From Aromatoleum aromaticum EbN1 (GTDB lineage Bacteria; Pseudomonadota; Gammaproteobacteria; Burkholderiales; Rhodocyclaceae): a stretch of DNA of 64,000 bases. Position numbers and translations under genes: made by a program. The first letter of the stretch is position 1. The number at the start of each line of letters is the position of its first letter. Location of the stretch: assembly GCF_000025965.1 (NCBI RefSeq), contig NC_006513.1, forward strand, positions 3,286,001-3,350,000, read 5' to 3'. This document shows, one piece after another, positions 7,483 to 16,466 of the stretch. The notes beneath the pieces were generated by a model. That model searched no databases, was not told the DNA's origin, and was given only the letters and a program-made list of their open reading frames with translations.

Positions 7483-8691
7483 TTACGCGCTGCGTTGGAA
7501 TGGCAAGACTTTTGCGCCCGTTCGCAACTCGTCCAGCAGGTCGGCCCATTCCTGCAGCATCTTGCGTCGCTCGGGCAGGTACTGCATGTGGTTGTACGAC
7601 GCTCGAACGCGATTTCCTTCGTCGTGCGCGAGCTGTCGCTCGATCCAGTCGGAGTTGTAGCCCCGTCCGTTCAGCATCGTGCTGAACGTTCCGCGTGCTC
7701 CGTGTGGGCTGAACTTGTCGGCGTATCCGAGCTTGACCACGGCGTTCCTAATGGACTGGGTCGGCATCGTCTGCGTCTTCGTACCTTGGCTCGGGAACAG
7801 GAATGCCGTGTCCCCGGTGATCGGTTCGAGTTCCTTCAGGAGGTCGACCGCTTGGTTCGACAGCGGAACGATATGGGGCTTCCGTGTCTTCATGCGTTCT
7901 TTCGGAATCGTCCAGTTCTGCCCGTCGATATCGAACTCGGCCCATCGTGCGCCGCAAACCTCGCCCGGTCGAACGGCCGTGAGCATCAGCAGTTGCAGCG
8001 CAATCCGCGTCGTTGCGTGCCCGGTGTAGTCGGACAGCTTGCGCAGGAAGTCGCCCACATCGCGCTCCTCAAGATGGCGATGGTGCTCAGTGACGCAGCG
8101 GGCGATCTGGCGCTTCAGCGGTTCGGCAGGGTTCGTGTCCGCGCGGTGCGTCAGGATCGCAAGGTTGAACACGGAGCCCATGATCTGGCGCGCGAGGATT
8201 GCACGGGTAGTTGCCCCACGGGCCACAATCTTCTTCATCACATCATGCAGAAGCGGCGATGTGATCGACCGGATCGGCAGCTTTCCGATGCGCGGCAAAA
8301 TGTCTTTGTCGAGGATTGTGCGGACGTGGTGCCTGTGTCCCTTCGACCAGGAATCGACCTTGGACTGATACCATTCGTCAGCGACGGGAGCGAAGGTGTT
8401 CAGGTTCTCGTCGATAACGGCTTGCTTTGCCTGCTGCCGGTAGTGGCTCGGGTTGAACCCCTGCTTGACGAGGTCGCGGGCTTCGTCCCGTGCCTTGCGA
8501 GCATCGGCGAGACTTACCCGCGGGTATGCGCCAATCGCGAACACGTTCTCCTTGCCCGCAAGGCGGAAGCGGTAGCGCCAGAGCTTGCCCCCGGCCGGTG
8601 TGACTTCAAGGTACAATCCGCCCCCGTCCGCCATCTTGACCGGCTTTGCGCCGCCCTTGACGCCACGGATTGCTTTATCAGTTAGTTGCAT
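7483..8691 (-). CDS. int: Tyrosine site-specific integrase, P4/DUF4102 type
   Basis: A 402-aa integrase. The N-terminal DUF4102 arm-binding domain (LTDKAIRGVKGGAKPVKMADGGGLYLEV) is followed by a core-binding region and the catalytic domain. The catalytic residues are visible: Arg in LTAVRPGEV, the H-x-x-R box in SPHGARGTFST, His in RQLAHDEGN, and nucleophile Tyr in RASYNHM. It recombines the element into the chromosome. The gene points away from lepA, with its 5' end about 200 bp from the lepA start, so the attachment site should be at 8.7-8.9 kb. No tRNA gene is present there, unlike most relatives. Confidence 0.95.
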   Translation of the reverse strand: MQLTDKAIRGVKGGAKPVKMADGGGLYLEVTPAGGKLWRYRFRLAGKENVFAIGAYPRVSLADARKARDEARDLVKQGFNPSHYRQQAKQAVIDENLNTFAPVADEWYQSKVDSWSKGHRHHVRTILDKDILPRIGKLPIRSITSPLLHDVMKKIVARGATTRAILARQIMGSVFNLAILTHRADTNPAEPLKRQIARCVTEHHRHLEERDVGDFLRKLSDYTGHATTRIALQLLMLTAVRPGEVCGARWAEFDIDGQNWTIPKERMKTRKPHIVPLSNQAVDLLKELEPITGDTAFLFPSQGTKTQTMPTQSIRNAVVKLGYADKFSPHGARGTFSTMLNGRGYNSDWIERQLAHDEGNRVRASYNHMQYLPERRKMLQEWADLLDELRTGAKVLPFQRSA

Positions 8692-8892
8692 GGCATACCT
8701 CTTTGTCGTTTTTGAGGGTATCGGGTAGCAGCCTCATTGTCTCATACCCGCTTTTCTACCCTCAATATCGTGCGATGCGATGCTACTGAATGCGACTCGC
8801 TGCTACAGGAAATTGAAGGAAATAGAGGTTTTTCAGTGGGTTACGCTACTTTCTGCGACACTGAGAGACTGTTAGCTACTGCGGAAGCCACT
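8692..8892. repeat. Probable attachment-site region with four GCTAC(T/A) repeats
   Basis: The int-lepA gap holds GCTACT at 8782, 8845 and 8875, and GCTACA at 8802. Short direct repeats next to an integrase gene resemble arm-type integrase sites. The crossover site itself cannot be located without the other end of the element or an empty site. Confidence 0.4.
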
Positions 8893-10689
8893 TTGCAACA
8901 TATCCGAAATTTTTCGATTATCGCTCACATCGATCACGGCAAGTCCACGCTGGCGGATCGGCTCATCCATTTCTGCGGGGGCCTGTCCGATCGCGAGATG
9001 GAGGCGCAGGTTCTCGATTCGATGGATCTCGAGCGAGAGCGCGGAATCACGATCAAGGCCCAGACGGCGGCGCTGCATTACAAGGCCAAGGACGGGCAGG
9101 TTTATAACCTCAACCTGATCGATACGCCGGGCCACGTGGACTTCTCGTACGAGGTCAGCCGCTCGCTGTCGGCGTGCGAAGGCGCGCTGCTCGTCGTGGA
9201 TGCCTCGCAAGGCGTCGAGGCGCAGACCGTGGCGAACTGCTATACCGCGATCGAGCAGAACGTCGAAGTGGTTCCGGTCCTGAACAAGATCGATCTGCCG
9301 GCCGCCGATCCCGAGAGCGCGCGCAAGGAGATCGAGGACGTGATCGGCGTCGATGCGTCCGAAGCGGTGCTGTGTTCGGCGAAGACCGGACTCGGCATCG
9401 AGGATGTGCTGGAGACCGTCGTGCGCCGCGTGCCGCCGCCGAAAGGCGATCCGGACGCGCCGCTGAAGGCGCTGATCATCGACTCGTGGTTCGACAATTA
9501 CGTCGGCGTCGTGATGCTCGTGCGCGTCGTCGATGGCGTGCTCAAGCCGAAGGACCGCATCCTGCTGATGGCCAATGGCGCGCAATACCCGTGCGACCAG
9601 GTCGGCGTGTTTACGCCGCGCTCCGTGGCGCGTCCCCAACTGTCGGCCGGCGAGGTCGGATTCATCATCGCCGGGATCAAGGAACTGCAGGCGGCGAAAG
9701 TTGGCGACACGGTGACGCTCGCGATGCGCCCGGCGAGCGAACCACTGCCCGGCTTCAAGGAAATCAAGCCGCAGGTGTTCGCCGGACTTTACCCGGTCGA
9801 ATCGAGCGAATACGACCAGCTGCGCGATTCGCTCGAAAAGCTCCGACTCAACGACGCTTCGCTGCAGTACGAGCCGGAAGTGTCGCAGGCGCTCGGCTTC
9901 GGGTTCCGCTGCGGTTTTCTCGGCCTGCTGCACATGGACATCGTGCAGGAGCGGCTCGAGCGTGAATTCGACATGAACCTCATCACCACCGCGCCCACGG
10001 TGGTGTACGAAGTCGTCATGAACAGCGGCGAGGTGATCCGCGTCGAGAACCCGGCCAAGCTCCCGGATCAGTCGAAGATTGCCGAGATCCGCGAGCCGAT
10101 CATCACCGCGACGATCTTCCTGCCCCAGGACTACGTCGGGCCGGTCATCACGCTGTGCAACCTCAAGCGCGGCGCGCAGGTGGACATGCGCTACCACGGT
10201 CGCCAAGTCCAGCTGATCTACGACCTGCCGATGAACGAAGTCGTGATGGACTTCTTCGACAAGCTGAAGTCTGTTTCACGCGGCTACGCGTCGCTCGACT
10301 ACGAGTTCAAGGAGTACCGCGCAGCCGATCTCGTCAAGCTCGACCTGCTGGTCGGCGGCGAGAAAGTCGACGCGTTATCGGTGATCGTCCATCGCGCCTC
10401 GGCCCAGTACCGTGGGCGTGAAGTCGCGGCGAAACTGCGCGGACTGATCCCGCGCCAGATGTTCGATGTTGCGATCCAGTCGGCGATCGGCTCCCACATC
10501 GTCGCCCGTGAAACGATCAAGGCGCTGCGCAAGAACGTGCTCGCCAAGTGCTATGGCGGGGACATCTCGCGCAAGAAGAAGCTGCTCGAAAAGCAGAAGG
10601 AGGGCAAGAAGCGGATGAAGCAGGTGGGCAACGTGGAGATCCCGCAGGAAGCTTTCCTCGCCGTGCTACGAGTCGATGAAGGCAAATGA
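8893..10689 (+). CDS. lepA: Elongation factor 4 (LepA), ribosome back-translocating GTPase
   Basis: A translational GTPase of 598 aa. G1 is AHIDHGKST, switch I includes [12 protein letters not shown]3 is DTPGHVD, and G4 is NKIDLP. EF-G-like domains and the LepA-specific C-terminal domain follow, ending in [18 protein letters not shown] place the start at TTG 8893, giving [16 protein letters not shown], because all LepA proteins begin within a few residues of HIRNFSII. The frame stays open to 8737, but those 52 codons look like integration-derived sequence. The normal start codon may have been altered by the adjacent element. First gene of the core operon. Confidence 0.97.
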   Translation: MQHIRNFSIIAHIDHGKSTLADRLIHFCGGLSDREMEAQVLDSMDLERERGITIKAQTAALHYKAKDGQVYNLNLIDTPGHVDFSYEVSRSLSACEGALLVVDASQGVEAQTVANCYTAIEQNVEVVPVLNKIDLPAADPESARKEIEDVIGVDASEAVLCSAKTGLGIEDVLETVVRRVPPPKGDPDAPLKALIIDSWFDNYVGVVMLVRVVDGVLKPKDRILLMANGAQYPCDQVGVFTPRSVARPQLSAGEVGFIIAGIKELQAAKVGDTVTLAMRPASEPLPGFKEIKPQVFAGLYPVESSEYDQLRDSLEKLRLNDASLQYEPEVSQALGFGFRCGFLGLLHMDIVQERLEREFDMNLITTAPTVVYEVVMNSGEVIRVENPAKLPDQSKIAEIREPIITATIFLPQDYVGPVITLCNLKRGAQVDMRYHGRQVQLIYDLPMNEVVMDFFDKLKSVSRGYASLDYEFKEYRAADLVKLDLLVGGEKVDALSVIVHRASAQYRGREVAAKLRGLIPRQMFDVAIQSAIGSHIVARETIKALRKNVLAKCYGGDISRKKKLLEKQKEGKKRMKQVGNVEIPQEAFLAVLRVDEGK

Positions 10690-10737
10690 TGCGCAGACCG
10701 GCGTGATGGCGCCGGAACGCTTCGATACGGAGTCCGT

Positions 10738-11526
10738 GTGAATTTCGCCCTGGTATTGTTTCTGCTGCTTGTCGCCACCGGAGTGCTGTGGCTGATCGAC
10801 CGCTTTATCGCGCGCAAACGGCGCGCACCCGGCTCCCCTCCGCCTTGGTGGGTCGAGTACGGGGCGAGCTTTTTCCCGGTCATCCTGATCGTGTTCGCGC
10901 TGCGATCCTTTCTCGTCGAGCCGTTCAAGATTCCGTCGGGCTCGATGATTCCGACGCTGCTCGTCGGGGACTTCATCCTCGTCAATAAATGGGTCTATGG
11001 CATTCGCGTGCCGGTGATCAACAAGAAGATCATCGACGTCGAGGAGCCGAAACGCGGCGATGTGATGGTGTTCCGCTATCCGGCCGATCCTTCCCTCGAC
11101 TACATCAAGCGTGTGGTCGGCCTGCCCGGCGACAAGGTCGAATACCTGAACAAGCGACTACGGATCAACGGTCAAGTGGTCGAACTGGTACCCCAGCCCG
11201 ACTACCTCCATCCGGACCGGCTCTACTATTCTCCCCGCTTCGCCGAGAAGCTCGGGGACGCCAATCATTCGGTGCTGATCGAGCGGGACACGCCGGCATT
11301 CGTTCCGCATGTGCTGGACTTCCCCTACCGTGAAAACTGCACCTACACGACGGCCGGTGTAACCTGCACTGTGCCGGAAGGGCATTATTTCGTCATGGGC
11401 GACAACCGCGACGCAAGCAGCGACAGCCGCGTGTGGGGTTTCGTGCCCGACGAGAACATCGTCGGGCGTGCATTTTTCATCTGGTTCAACTTCAGTGACA
11501 TGAAGCGCATCGGTGGTTTCCATTGA
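10738..11526 (+). CDS. lepB: Signal peptidase I
   Basis: A membrane-bound serine peptidase that removes signal peptides from Sec-exported proteins. Two N-terminal membrane segments (residues 2-18 and about 45-60) precede the catalytic serine box PSGSMIPTL. The catalytic Lys is in DYIKRVVGLPGD, and the conserved GDNRDASSDSRVWG box lies near the C terminus. It is 262 aa, normal for the family. It starts with GTG after a purine-rich TACGGAG. The lepA-lepB-rnc-era order is standard in beta- and gammaproteobacteria. Confidence 0.96.
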   Translation: MNFALVLFLLLVATGVLWLIDRFIARKRRAPGSPPPWWVEYGASFFPVILIVFALRSFLVEPFKIPSGSMIPTLLVGDFILVNKWVYGIRVPVINKKIIDVEEPKRGDVMVFRYPADPSLDYIKRVVGLPGDKVEYLNKRLRINGQVVELVPQPDYLHPDRLYYSPRFAEKLGDANHSVLIERDTPAFVPHVLDFPYRENCTYTTAGVTCTVPEGHYFVMGDNRDASSDSRVWGFVPDENIVGRAFFIWFNFSDMKRIGGFH

Positions 11527-11544
11527 TACGGAGAACTTAATCGC

Positions 11545-11904
11545 ATGAGAGGCAGACAACTGGGTCTCAGCCTGATGGGCGTGCTGATCGTCGGGGCGCT
11601 GCTGGGCTCGGCGCTGCTGGTCGCGTTCCGCACCGTGCCGGCGATCAACGAATACCTGGCCATCAAGCGCAACGTGAAGCTGGTTGCGGAAGAAGGCGAC
11701 AACGGCGTGGCGACGCCGGAACTGCGCCGCAGCTTCGACAGGCGCCGCCAGATCGACGACGTCGTCACGGTGAGCGGGGCAGACCTCGATATCTCGAGGC
11801 CGGGCGGGAAGACGGTCGTCGAAGTCGTTTACGAACGCAAGGTGCCGGTGGCGGGGAACGTCAGCCTGCTGTTCGACTTCCAGGCCACGTCGGCCGAGCA
11901 ATAG
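11545..11904 (+). CDS. DUF4845 membrane-anchored protein
   Basis: A 119-aa protein with one N-terminal transmembrane helix ([23 protein letters not shown]) preceded by basic residues, then a periplasmic segment ([17 protein letters not shown]... [18 protein letters not shown]). DUF4845 proteins occupy exactly this place between lepB and rnc in betaproteobacteria; their function is unknown. The stop TAG overlaps the GTG start of rnc. Confidence 0.85.
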   Translation: MRGRQLGLSLMGVLIVGALLGSALLVAFRTVPAINEYLAIKRNVKLVAEEGDNGVATPELRRSFDRRRQIDDVVTVSGADLDISRPGGKTVVEVVYERKVPVAGNVSLLFDFQATSAEQ

Positions 11905-12581
11905 TGGCAGGCAAGCTCGACCGCCTGCAGCGCAGCCTCGGACACCGGTTCGACAATCCGGCGCTGCTCGAGCAGGCACTCACGCATCGCAGTTTCGGAC
12001 AGCCGAACAACGAGCGCCTGGAGTTCCTCGGCGACAGCATCCTCAACTGCGTCGTCGCGATTGCGCTGTTCGAGCGTTTCGCGAGCCTGCGCGAAGGCGA
12101 GATGTCGCGCCTGCGTGCATCGCTGGTGTGCCAGGATGGCTTGCACCGGGTCGCGCTGGAACTCGATCTCGGCGAATATCTCCGCCTGGGCGAAGGCGAG
12201 ATGAAGAGCGGCGGCTTTCGTCGCCCGTCGATTCTCGCGGATGCGCTCGAGGCGGTGTTCGCGGCGACATTTCTCGATCAGGGCTTCGCCGCCGCGAAAG
12301 CGGTGATCGATCGCCTCTACGACCCGATGATCGCCGCGATCGATCCGGGCGTTGCCGCGAAAGACCCGAAAACGGCGCTGCAGGAACTGCTGCAGGGGCG
12401 CAAGCTGCCGCTGCCGACCTATGTGATGGCCAAGGTCCACGGCGAAGCCCATGCGCAGGAATTCGAGGTGGTGTGCGAGGTCAACGCACTGAACCTTCGC
12501 ACCACCGGCCGCGGCACCAACCGTCGTGCCGCAGAACAGCAAGCAGCGGAACTCGCGCTGGCCCAGTTGAGGAAGCCATGA
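11904..12581 (+). CDS. rnc: Ribonuclease III
   Basis: A double-strand-specific endoribonuclease processing rRNA precursors and structured mRNAs. The catalytic signature [12 protein letters not shown] is near residue 35, and a second acidic site is around [15 protein letters not shown]-terminal dsRNA-binding domain ([13 protein letters not shown] ... [16 protein letters not shown]) completes the usual 225 aa. GTG start overlapping the preceding stop; the stop overlaps era (ATGA), so translation is coupled. Confidence 0.96.
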   Translation: MAGKLDRLQRSLGHRFDNPALLEQALTHRSFGQPNNERLEFLGDSILNCVVAIALFERFASLREGEMSRLRASLVCQDGLHRVALELDLGEYLRLGEGEMKSGGFRRPSILADALEAVFAATFLDQGFAAAKAVIDRLYDPMIAAIDPGVAAKDPKTALQELLQGRKLPLPTYVMAKVHGEAHAQEFEVVCEVNALNLRTTGRGTNRRAAEQQAAELALAQLRKP

Positions 12582-13495
12582 ACCAGGAAGACACGCCGCA
12601 AGCCGATGACAAGGCGCTGTTTCGCACCGGCTTCGTCGCCATCGTCGGGCGTCCCAACGTGGGCAAGTCGACTTTGCTGAACCGGCTGATCGGGCAGAAG
12701 ATCAGCATCGTCTCCCGCAAGGCCCAGACCACGCGGCATCGCGTCACCGGCATTCTGACGAGCGACAACGCGCAGTTCGTGTTCGTCGATACGCCCGGTT
12801 TCCAGACACGCCATCGCAACGCGCTGAATCGCTCGATGAATCGCACCGTGTCGCAGGTGCTCGGCGACGTCGATCTGGTGTTCCTGGTGATCGAGGCCGG
12901 GCGCTTCGGCGACGACGACCGCAAGGTCGTCTCGGTGTTGCCGGGCGACGCGAAAGTGGTGCTGGTCATCAACAAGGTCGACCGGCTGGGCGACAAGAGC
13001 CAGCTCCTGCCGTTCATCGCGAAGATGGCGGAAGTCTATCCCTTCACCGAAATCGTGCCGTTGAGTGCCGAACGCGGCACGAACGTCGAAGCTCTCGTGA
13101 AAACGGCCACGCCGTTGCTGCCAGAAGGCGAGCCGATGTACGGCGCCGACGAGATCACCGATCGCAGCGAACGTTTCCTGGCGGCTGAATTCCTGCGCGA
13201 GAAGCTGTTCCGCCTGCTCGGCGACGAACTGCCCTACGGCGTGGCCGTCGAGATCGAGAAGTTCGAGACGGAAGGCAACCTGCGTCGAATTTATGCAGCT
13301 GTCGTGGTCGACAGGTCCAGCCACAAGGGCATCGTCATCGGCAAGGGGGGCGAGCAACTGAAGCGTATCGCCTCCGAGGCGCGTGTCGAACTCGAGAAGC
13401 TTTTCGACGGCAAGGTGTTCCTCGAAGTGTGGGTCAAGGTGAAGAGCGGCTGGGCCGATGACGAACGGGCGCTCAAGAGTCTCGGCTACGAATAA
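12578..13495 (+). CDS. era: GTPase Era, 30S ribosome assembly factor
   Basis: A 305-aa GTPase that binds 16S rRNA and couples ribosome maturation to growth. G1 is [11 protein letters not shown]2 includes [12 protein letters not shown]3 is DTPGF and G4 is NKVD. The KH RNA-binding domain is at the C terminus ([22 protein letters not shown]). The chosen ATG overlaps the rnc stop; an open frame extends upstream inside rnc but is a shadow. Confidence 0.96.
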   Translation: MNQEDTPQADDKALFRTGFVAIVGRPNVGKSTLLNRLIGQKISIVSRKAQTTRHRVTGILTSDNAQFVFVDTPGFQTRHRNALNRSMNRTVSQVLGDVDLVFLVIEAGRFGDDDRKVVSVLPGDAKVVLVINKVDRLGDKSQLLPFIAKMAEVYPFTEIVPLSAERGTNVEALVKTATPLLPEGEPMYGADEITDRSERFLAAEFLREKLFRLLGDELPYGVAVEIEKFETEGNLRRIYAAVVVDRSSHKGIVIGKGGEQLKRIASEARVELEKLFDGKVFLEVWVKVKSGWADDERALKSLGYE

Positions 13496-13516
13496 CCCGA
13501 CCATGCGCGTGGGGCC

Positions 13517-14236
13517 GTGAGCCAGAAGCAGCGCATCGACCAGCAACCTGCGTTCGTCCTGCACACTTATCCGTGGCGCGAAACCAGCTTGGTCGTCGAG
13601 ATTTTCTCGCGCGACCACGGCCGAGTCGCGCTGGTCGCCAAGGGCGCGCGCCGGCCGATGTCAGCGCTGCGCGGCGTGATCATGGCGTTCCAGCCGCTGC
13701 TGATGGACTGGTCCGGCGGGGGCGAGGTCAAGACCCTGGTGCGTGCCGAGTGGCGCGGCGGGCAGCCGCTGCTCACCGGTCGGGCATTGATGTGCGGTTA
13801 CTACCTCAATGAACTGCTGGTGCGGCTCACCGCACGCGAGGATGCGCACCCGGCGCTGTTCGAGGCCTATGCGGACGCGCTTTCGCAACTCGGACGCGGC
13901 GACGTGGCACCGATCCTGCGGCGCTTCGAACTCACGCTGCTGCGCGAACTCGGTTACGGCATCGGCCTGGACCTCGAAGGCGACTCGAACCGGCCCGTTG
14001 ATCCCGTGCAGCAGTACGTCTATATAATCGAGAAAGGTCCGGTACGGCTCGCCGGCGACGACGAAGGCCTGCCGGGCGTGAGCGGCCAGACGCTGCTCGA
14101 CATGGCGCACGGGGATTTTTCCCGCGCCGAAACCCTTTTCCAGAGCAAGGCGCTGCTGCGCCTGCTGATCAACCACTATCTCGGCGGACAGCCGCTGCAG
14201 TCGCGCCGGGTGCTGAAGGAGTTGCAGGAACTGTGA
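13517..14236 (+). CDS. recO: DNA repair protein RecO
   Basis: A recombination mediator that loads RecA on SSB-coated DNA in the RecFOR pathway. The N-terminal OB-fold region is recognisable (AFVLHTYPWRETSLVVEIFSRDHGRVALVAKGARRP), followed by the helical domain ending SRRVLKELQEL. It is 239 aa, typical length. It starts with GTG 21 bases after era, and its stop overlaps the pdxJ GTG start. Confidence 0.93.
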   Translation: MSQKQRIDQQPAFVLHTYPWRETSLVVEIFSRDHGRVALVAKGARRPMSALRGVIMAFQPLLMDWSGGGEVKTLVRAEWRGGQPLLTGRALMCGYYLNELLVRLTAREDAHPALFEAYADALSQLGRGDVAPILRRFELTLLRELGYGIGLDLEGDSNRPVDPVQQYVYIIEKGPVRLAGDDEGLPGVSGQTLLDMAHGDFSRAETLFQSKALLRLLINHYLGGQPLQSRRVLKELQEL

Positions 14237-14988
14237 TCGAACTCGGCGTCAACATCGACCACGTCGCGACGCTGCGTCAGGCGCGCCGCACGTGGGAACC
14301 GGATCCCGCCTGGGCGGCGATGGAAGCTCATCTGGGCGGAGCGGACGGCATCACCGTGCATCTGCGCGAAGACCGCCGCCACATTCAGGACGAGGACGTG
14401 CGCAGGCTGCGCGAACTCACGCAGGTCAAGCTGAACCTCGAGATGGCCGCGACCGACGAGATGGTCGGCATCGCATGCGCGCTCAGGCCCGAGATGGCGA
14501 TGCTGGTGCCCGAAGGGCGCCACGAGGTGACCACCGAGGGCGGACTCGACGTGCTGGCGCAGGAAGGGCGGCTGAAGGACGTCGTCGCACGGCTCGCCGA
14601 TGCCGGAATCGTCACGAGCGTGTTCATCGATGCCGAACTCGGGCAGGTCGAAGCGGCGGCCCGCATCGGCGCCCGGGTCTGCGAAATCCATACCGGCCCC
14701 TACGCCCATGCATTCCACGCCGCCGGCCGCGATCCGCAGAGTGCTGCGGTCGTGGACGAGATCGACAAGGTCCGCCGCGCCGGCGAGGCGATCCGGGCGC
14801 TTGGCATGCGCTTCAATGCCGGCCATGCGCTGAACTACTACAACGTGCAGCCGATCGCGCGTTTGCCGGAGGTGCGCGAACTGCATATCGGCCACGCGAT
14901 CGTCAGCCGTTCGGTGTTCACCGGCCTGCGCGACGCGGTGCGCGAAATGAAGCGGCTGATGCGCGAGGCCGCCGGCGTCGGGCGATGA
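14233..14988 (+). CDS. pdxJ: Pyridoxine 5'-phosphate synthase
   Basis: It condenses 1-deoxyxylulose 5-phosphate with 3-amino-2-oxopropyl phosphate to form vitamin B6. The family N terminus ELGVNIDHVATLRQARRT is present, as are GADGITVHLREDRRHIQDEDV (catalytic Glu/phosphate contacts) and C-terminal GHALNYYNV, followed by ELHIGHAIVSRSV. It is 251 aa. GTG start overlapping recO. It lies in the conserved recO-pdxJ-acpS order. Confidence 0.96.
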   Translation: MIELGVNIDHVATLRQARRTWEPDPAWAAMEAHLGGADGITVHLREDRRHIQDEDVRRLRELTQVKLNLEMAATDEMVGIACALRPEMAMLVPEGRHEVTTEGGLDVLAQEGRLKDVVARLADAGIVTSVFIDAELGQVEAAARIGARVCEIHTGPYAHAFHAAGRDPQSAAVVDEIDKVRRAGEAIRALGMRFNAGHALNYYNVQPIARLPEVRELHIGHAIVSRSVFTGLRDAVREMKRLMREAAGVGR

Positions 14989-14998
14989 GCCGAGGCGC

Positions 14999-15376
14999 AT
15001 GATCCACGGCATCGGCACCGACATCGTGCAAATCGAACGCGTGCAGCGCTCGCTGGATCGTCATGGGGCGCGCTTCGCCGCGCGCATTCTTGCTGCGTCC
15101 GAGCGCGACGGTTTTGCGGCGAGCCGCGACCCCGCGCGCTTCCTCGCCAAGCGCTTCGCCGCCAAGGAAGCGTTCGGCAAGGCGCTCGGAACAGGCGTCG
15201 CGATTCCGGCAACGCTGCACGCGGTGGCGGTTGACCACGACGAGCGCGGCAAGCCGCTGTATTGCTACGGTACGGCACTGGCCGGCTTTCTGGCCGAGCG
15301 CGGCCTCAGTGCACATTTGAGCCTCACCGACGAAGTGGACTACGTCGTCGCCTTCGCCCTGATCGAGAAACGATGA
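14999..15376 (+). CDS. acpS: Holo-[acyl-carrier-protein] synthase
   Basis: It transfers 4'-phosphopantetheine from CoA to acyl carrier protein. MIHGIGTDIVQIERV carries the Mg-binding Asp, and FLAKRFAAKEAFGKALGTG holds the Glu/Lys signature (W/F-x-x-KEA-x-x-K). It is 125 aa. Its stop overlaps nagZ (ATGA). Confidence 0.95.
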   Translation: MIHGIGTDIVQIERVQRSLDRHGARFAARILAASERDGFAASRDPARFLAKRFAAKEAFGKALGTGVAIPATLHAVAVDHDERGKPLYCYGTALAGFLAERGLSAHLSLTDEVDYVVAFALIEKR

Positions 15377-16443
15377 CTTTGCAATCCGATTTGCCCGCCA
15401 CTGTCCGGCCGCTGGGGCCGGTGATGCTCGATGTCGCAGGCTTTGCGCTGACGGAGGAGGAGCGCGAGCGGCTGCTCGACCCGCTGGTCGGCGGCGTGAT
15501 CCTGTTCGCCCGCAACTTCCGCGACTCGGAACAGTTGCAGGCGTTGACCGCCGAGATTCATGCGCTGCGCAGCCCGGCGCTGATCATCGCCGTCGATCAC
15601 GAAGGCGGTCGGGTGCAGCGTTTTCGCACCGACGGCTTCACGCGCATTCCGTCGATGCGCTGCCTGGGACGCCTCTGGGAGCGCGACCATGTCGCTGCGC
15701 TCGAATCCGCCCGCTGTGCGGGCTACGTGCTTGCCGCCGAGCTCCTCGCGCATGGCGTCGATCTGAGCTTCACGCCGGTGCTCGATCTCGACTACGGTTG
15801 CAGCCGCGTCGTCGGCGACCGGGCTTTCCACCGCGACCCGCTCGTCGTCGCGGCGCTGGCGCAGTCGCTGGTGTCCGGCATGGCGGACGCCGGTATGGGG
15901 TGCGTCGGCAAGCATTTTCCGGGTCACGGCTATGCCGAAGCCGATTCTCACGTCGAGATCCCGGTCGATGAACGCGAGTTCGACGCGATCTGGACCGAGG
16001 ACATCGCCCCGTACCGCCATCGGCTCGGGCGCCAGCTCGCCGGGGTGATGCCTGCGCACGTCATCTATCCGCGTGTCGATCCGAATCCGGCCGGTTTCTC
16101 GCGCTTCTGGTTGCAGGACATCCTGCGCGGGCGCGTCGGCTTCGGCGGGGTGATTTTCAGCGACGACCTGACGATGGAAGGCGCGACCGTCGTCGGCGAC
16201 ATCCTGGCACGCGCGCGCGCCGCGTTCGGCGCCGGATGCGACGTGGTGCTGGTATGCAACCGCCCCGACCTCGCAGTCGACCTGCTCGACCGCTGGGCGC
16301 CCGACATCGCCCCGGAGAGCCGGGCGCGCATTGAAGCGTTGCGCTCGCGTCCGCAGGCTGCCGATCCGTTCGCACTGGAACTGCATCCGGTCTATCGGCA
16401 GGCGCGTGACGTCGTCGCGGGCCTCGTCGAGGACACGGCCTAG
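15373..16443 (+). CDS. nagZ: Beta-N-acetylhexosaminidase (peptidoglycan recycling)
   Basis: A family 3 glycoside hydrolase that removes GlcNAc from cytosolic muropeptides. Signatures are GVILFARNFRD, the substrate site VDHEGGRVQRF, the family motif CVGKHFPGHGYAEADSH (catalytic His/Asp loop) and the nucleophile region IFSDDLTMEGA. It is 356 aa. The start at the ATG overlapping acpS matches the family; an upstream open frame belongs to shadow sequence. Confidence 0.95.
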   Translation: MTLQSDLPATVRPLGPVMLDVAGFALTEEERERLLDPLVGGVILFARNFRDSEQLQALTAEIHALRSPALIIAVDHEGGRVQRFRTDGFTRIPSMRCLGRLWERDHVAALESARCAGYVLAAELLAHGVDLSFTPVLDLDYGCSRVVGDRAFHRDPLVVAALAQSLVSGMADAGMGCVGKHFPGHGYAEADSHVEIPVDEREFDAIWTEDIAPYRHRLGRQLAGVMPAHVIYPRVDPNPAGFSRFWLQDILRGRVGFGGVIFSDDLTMEGATVVGDILARARAAFGAGCDVVLVCNRPDLAVDLLDRWAPDIAPESRARIEALRSRPQAADPFALELHPVYRQARDVVAGLVEDTA

Positions 16444-16466
16444 ATCGCGCTCGCGGGGTCCTCACG

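Noticed and set aside
7453-8685. 410-codon rightward frame opposite the integrase
   Set aside because: It is the complement of a complete integrase with all catalytic residues; no domain is seen in the shadow.
8737-8892. 52-residue N-terminal extension of LepA
   Set aside because: LepA proteins start within a few residues of HIRNFSII; the extension lies in the int-lepA gap and looks like integration-derived sequence.
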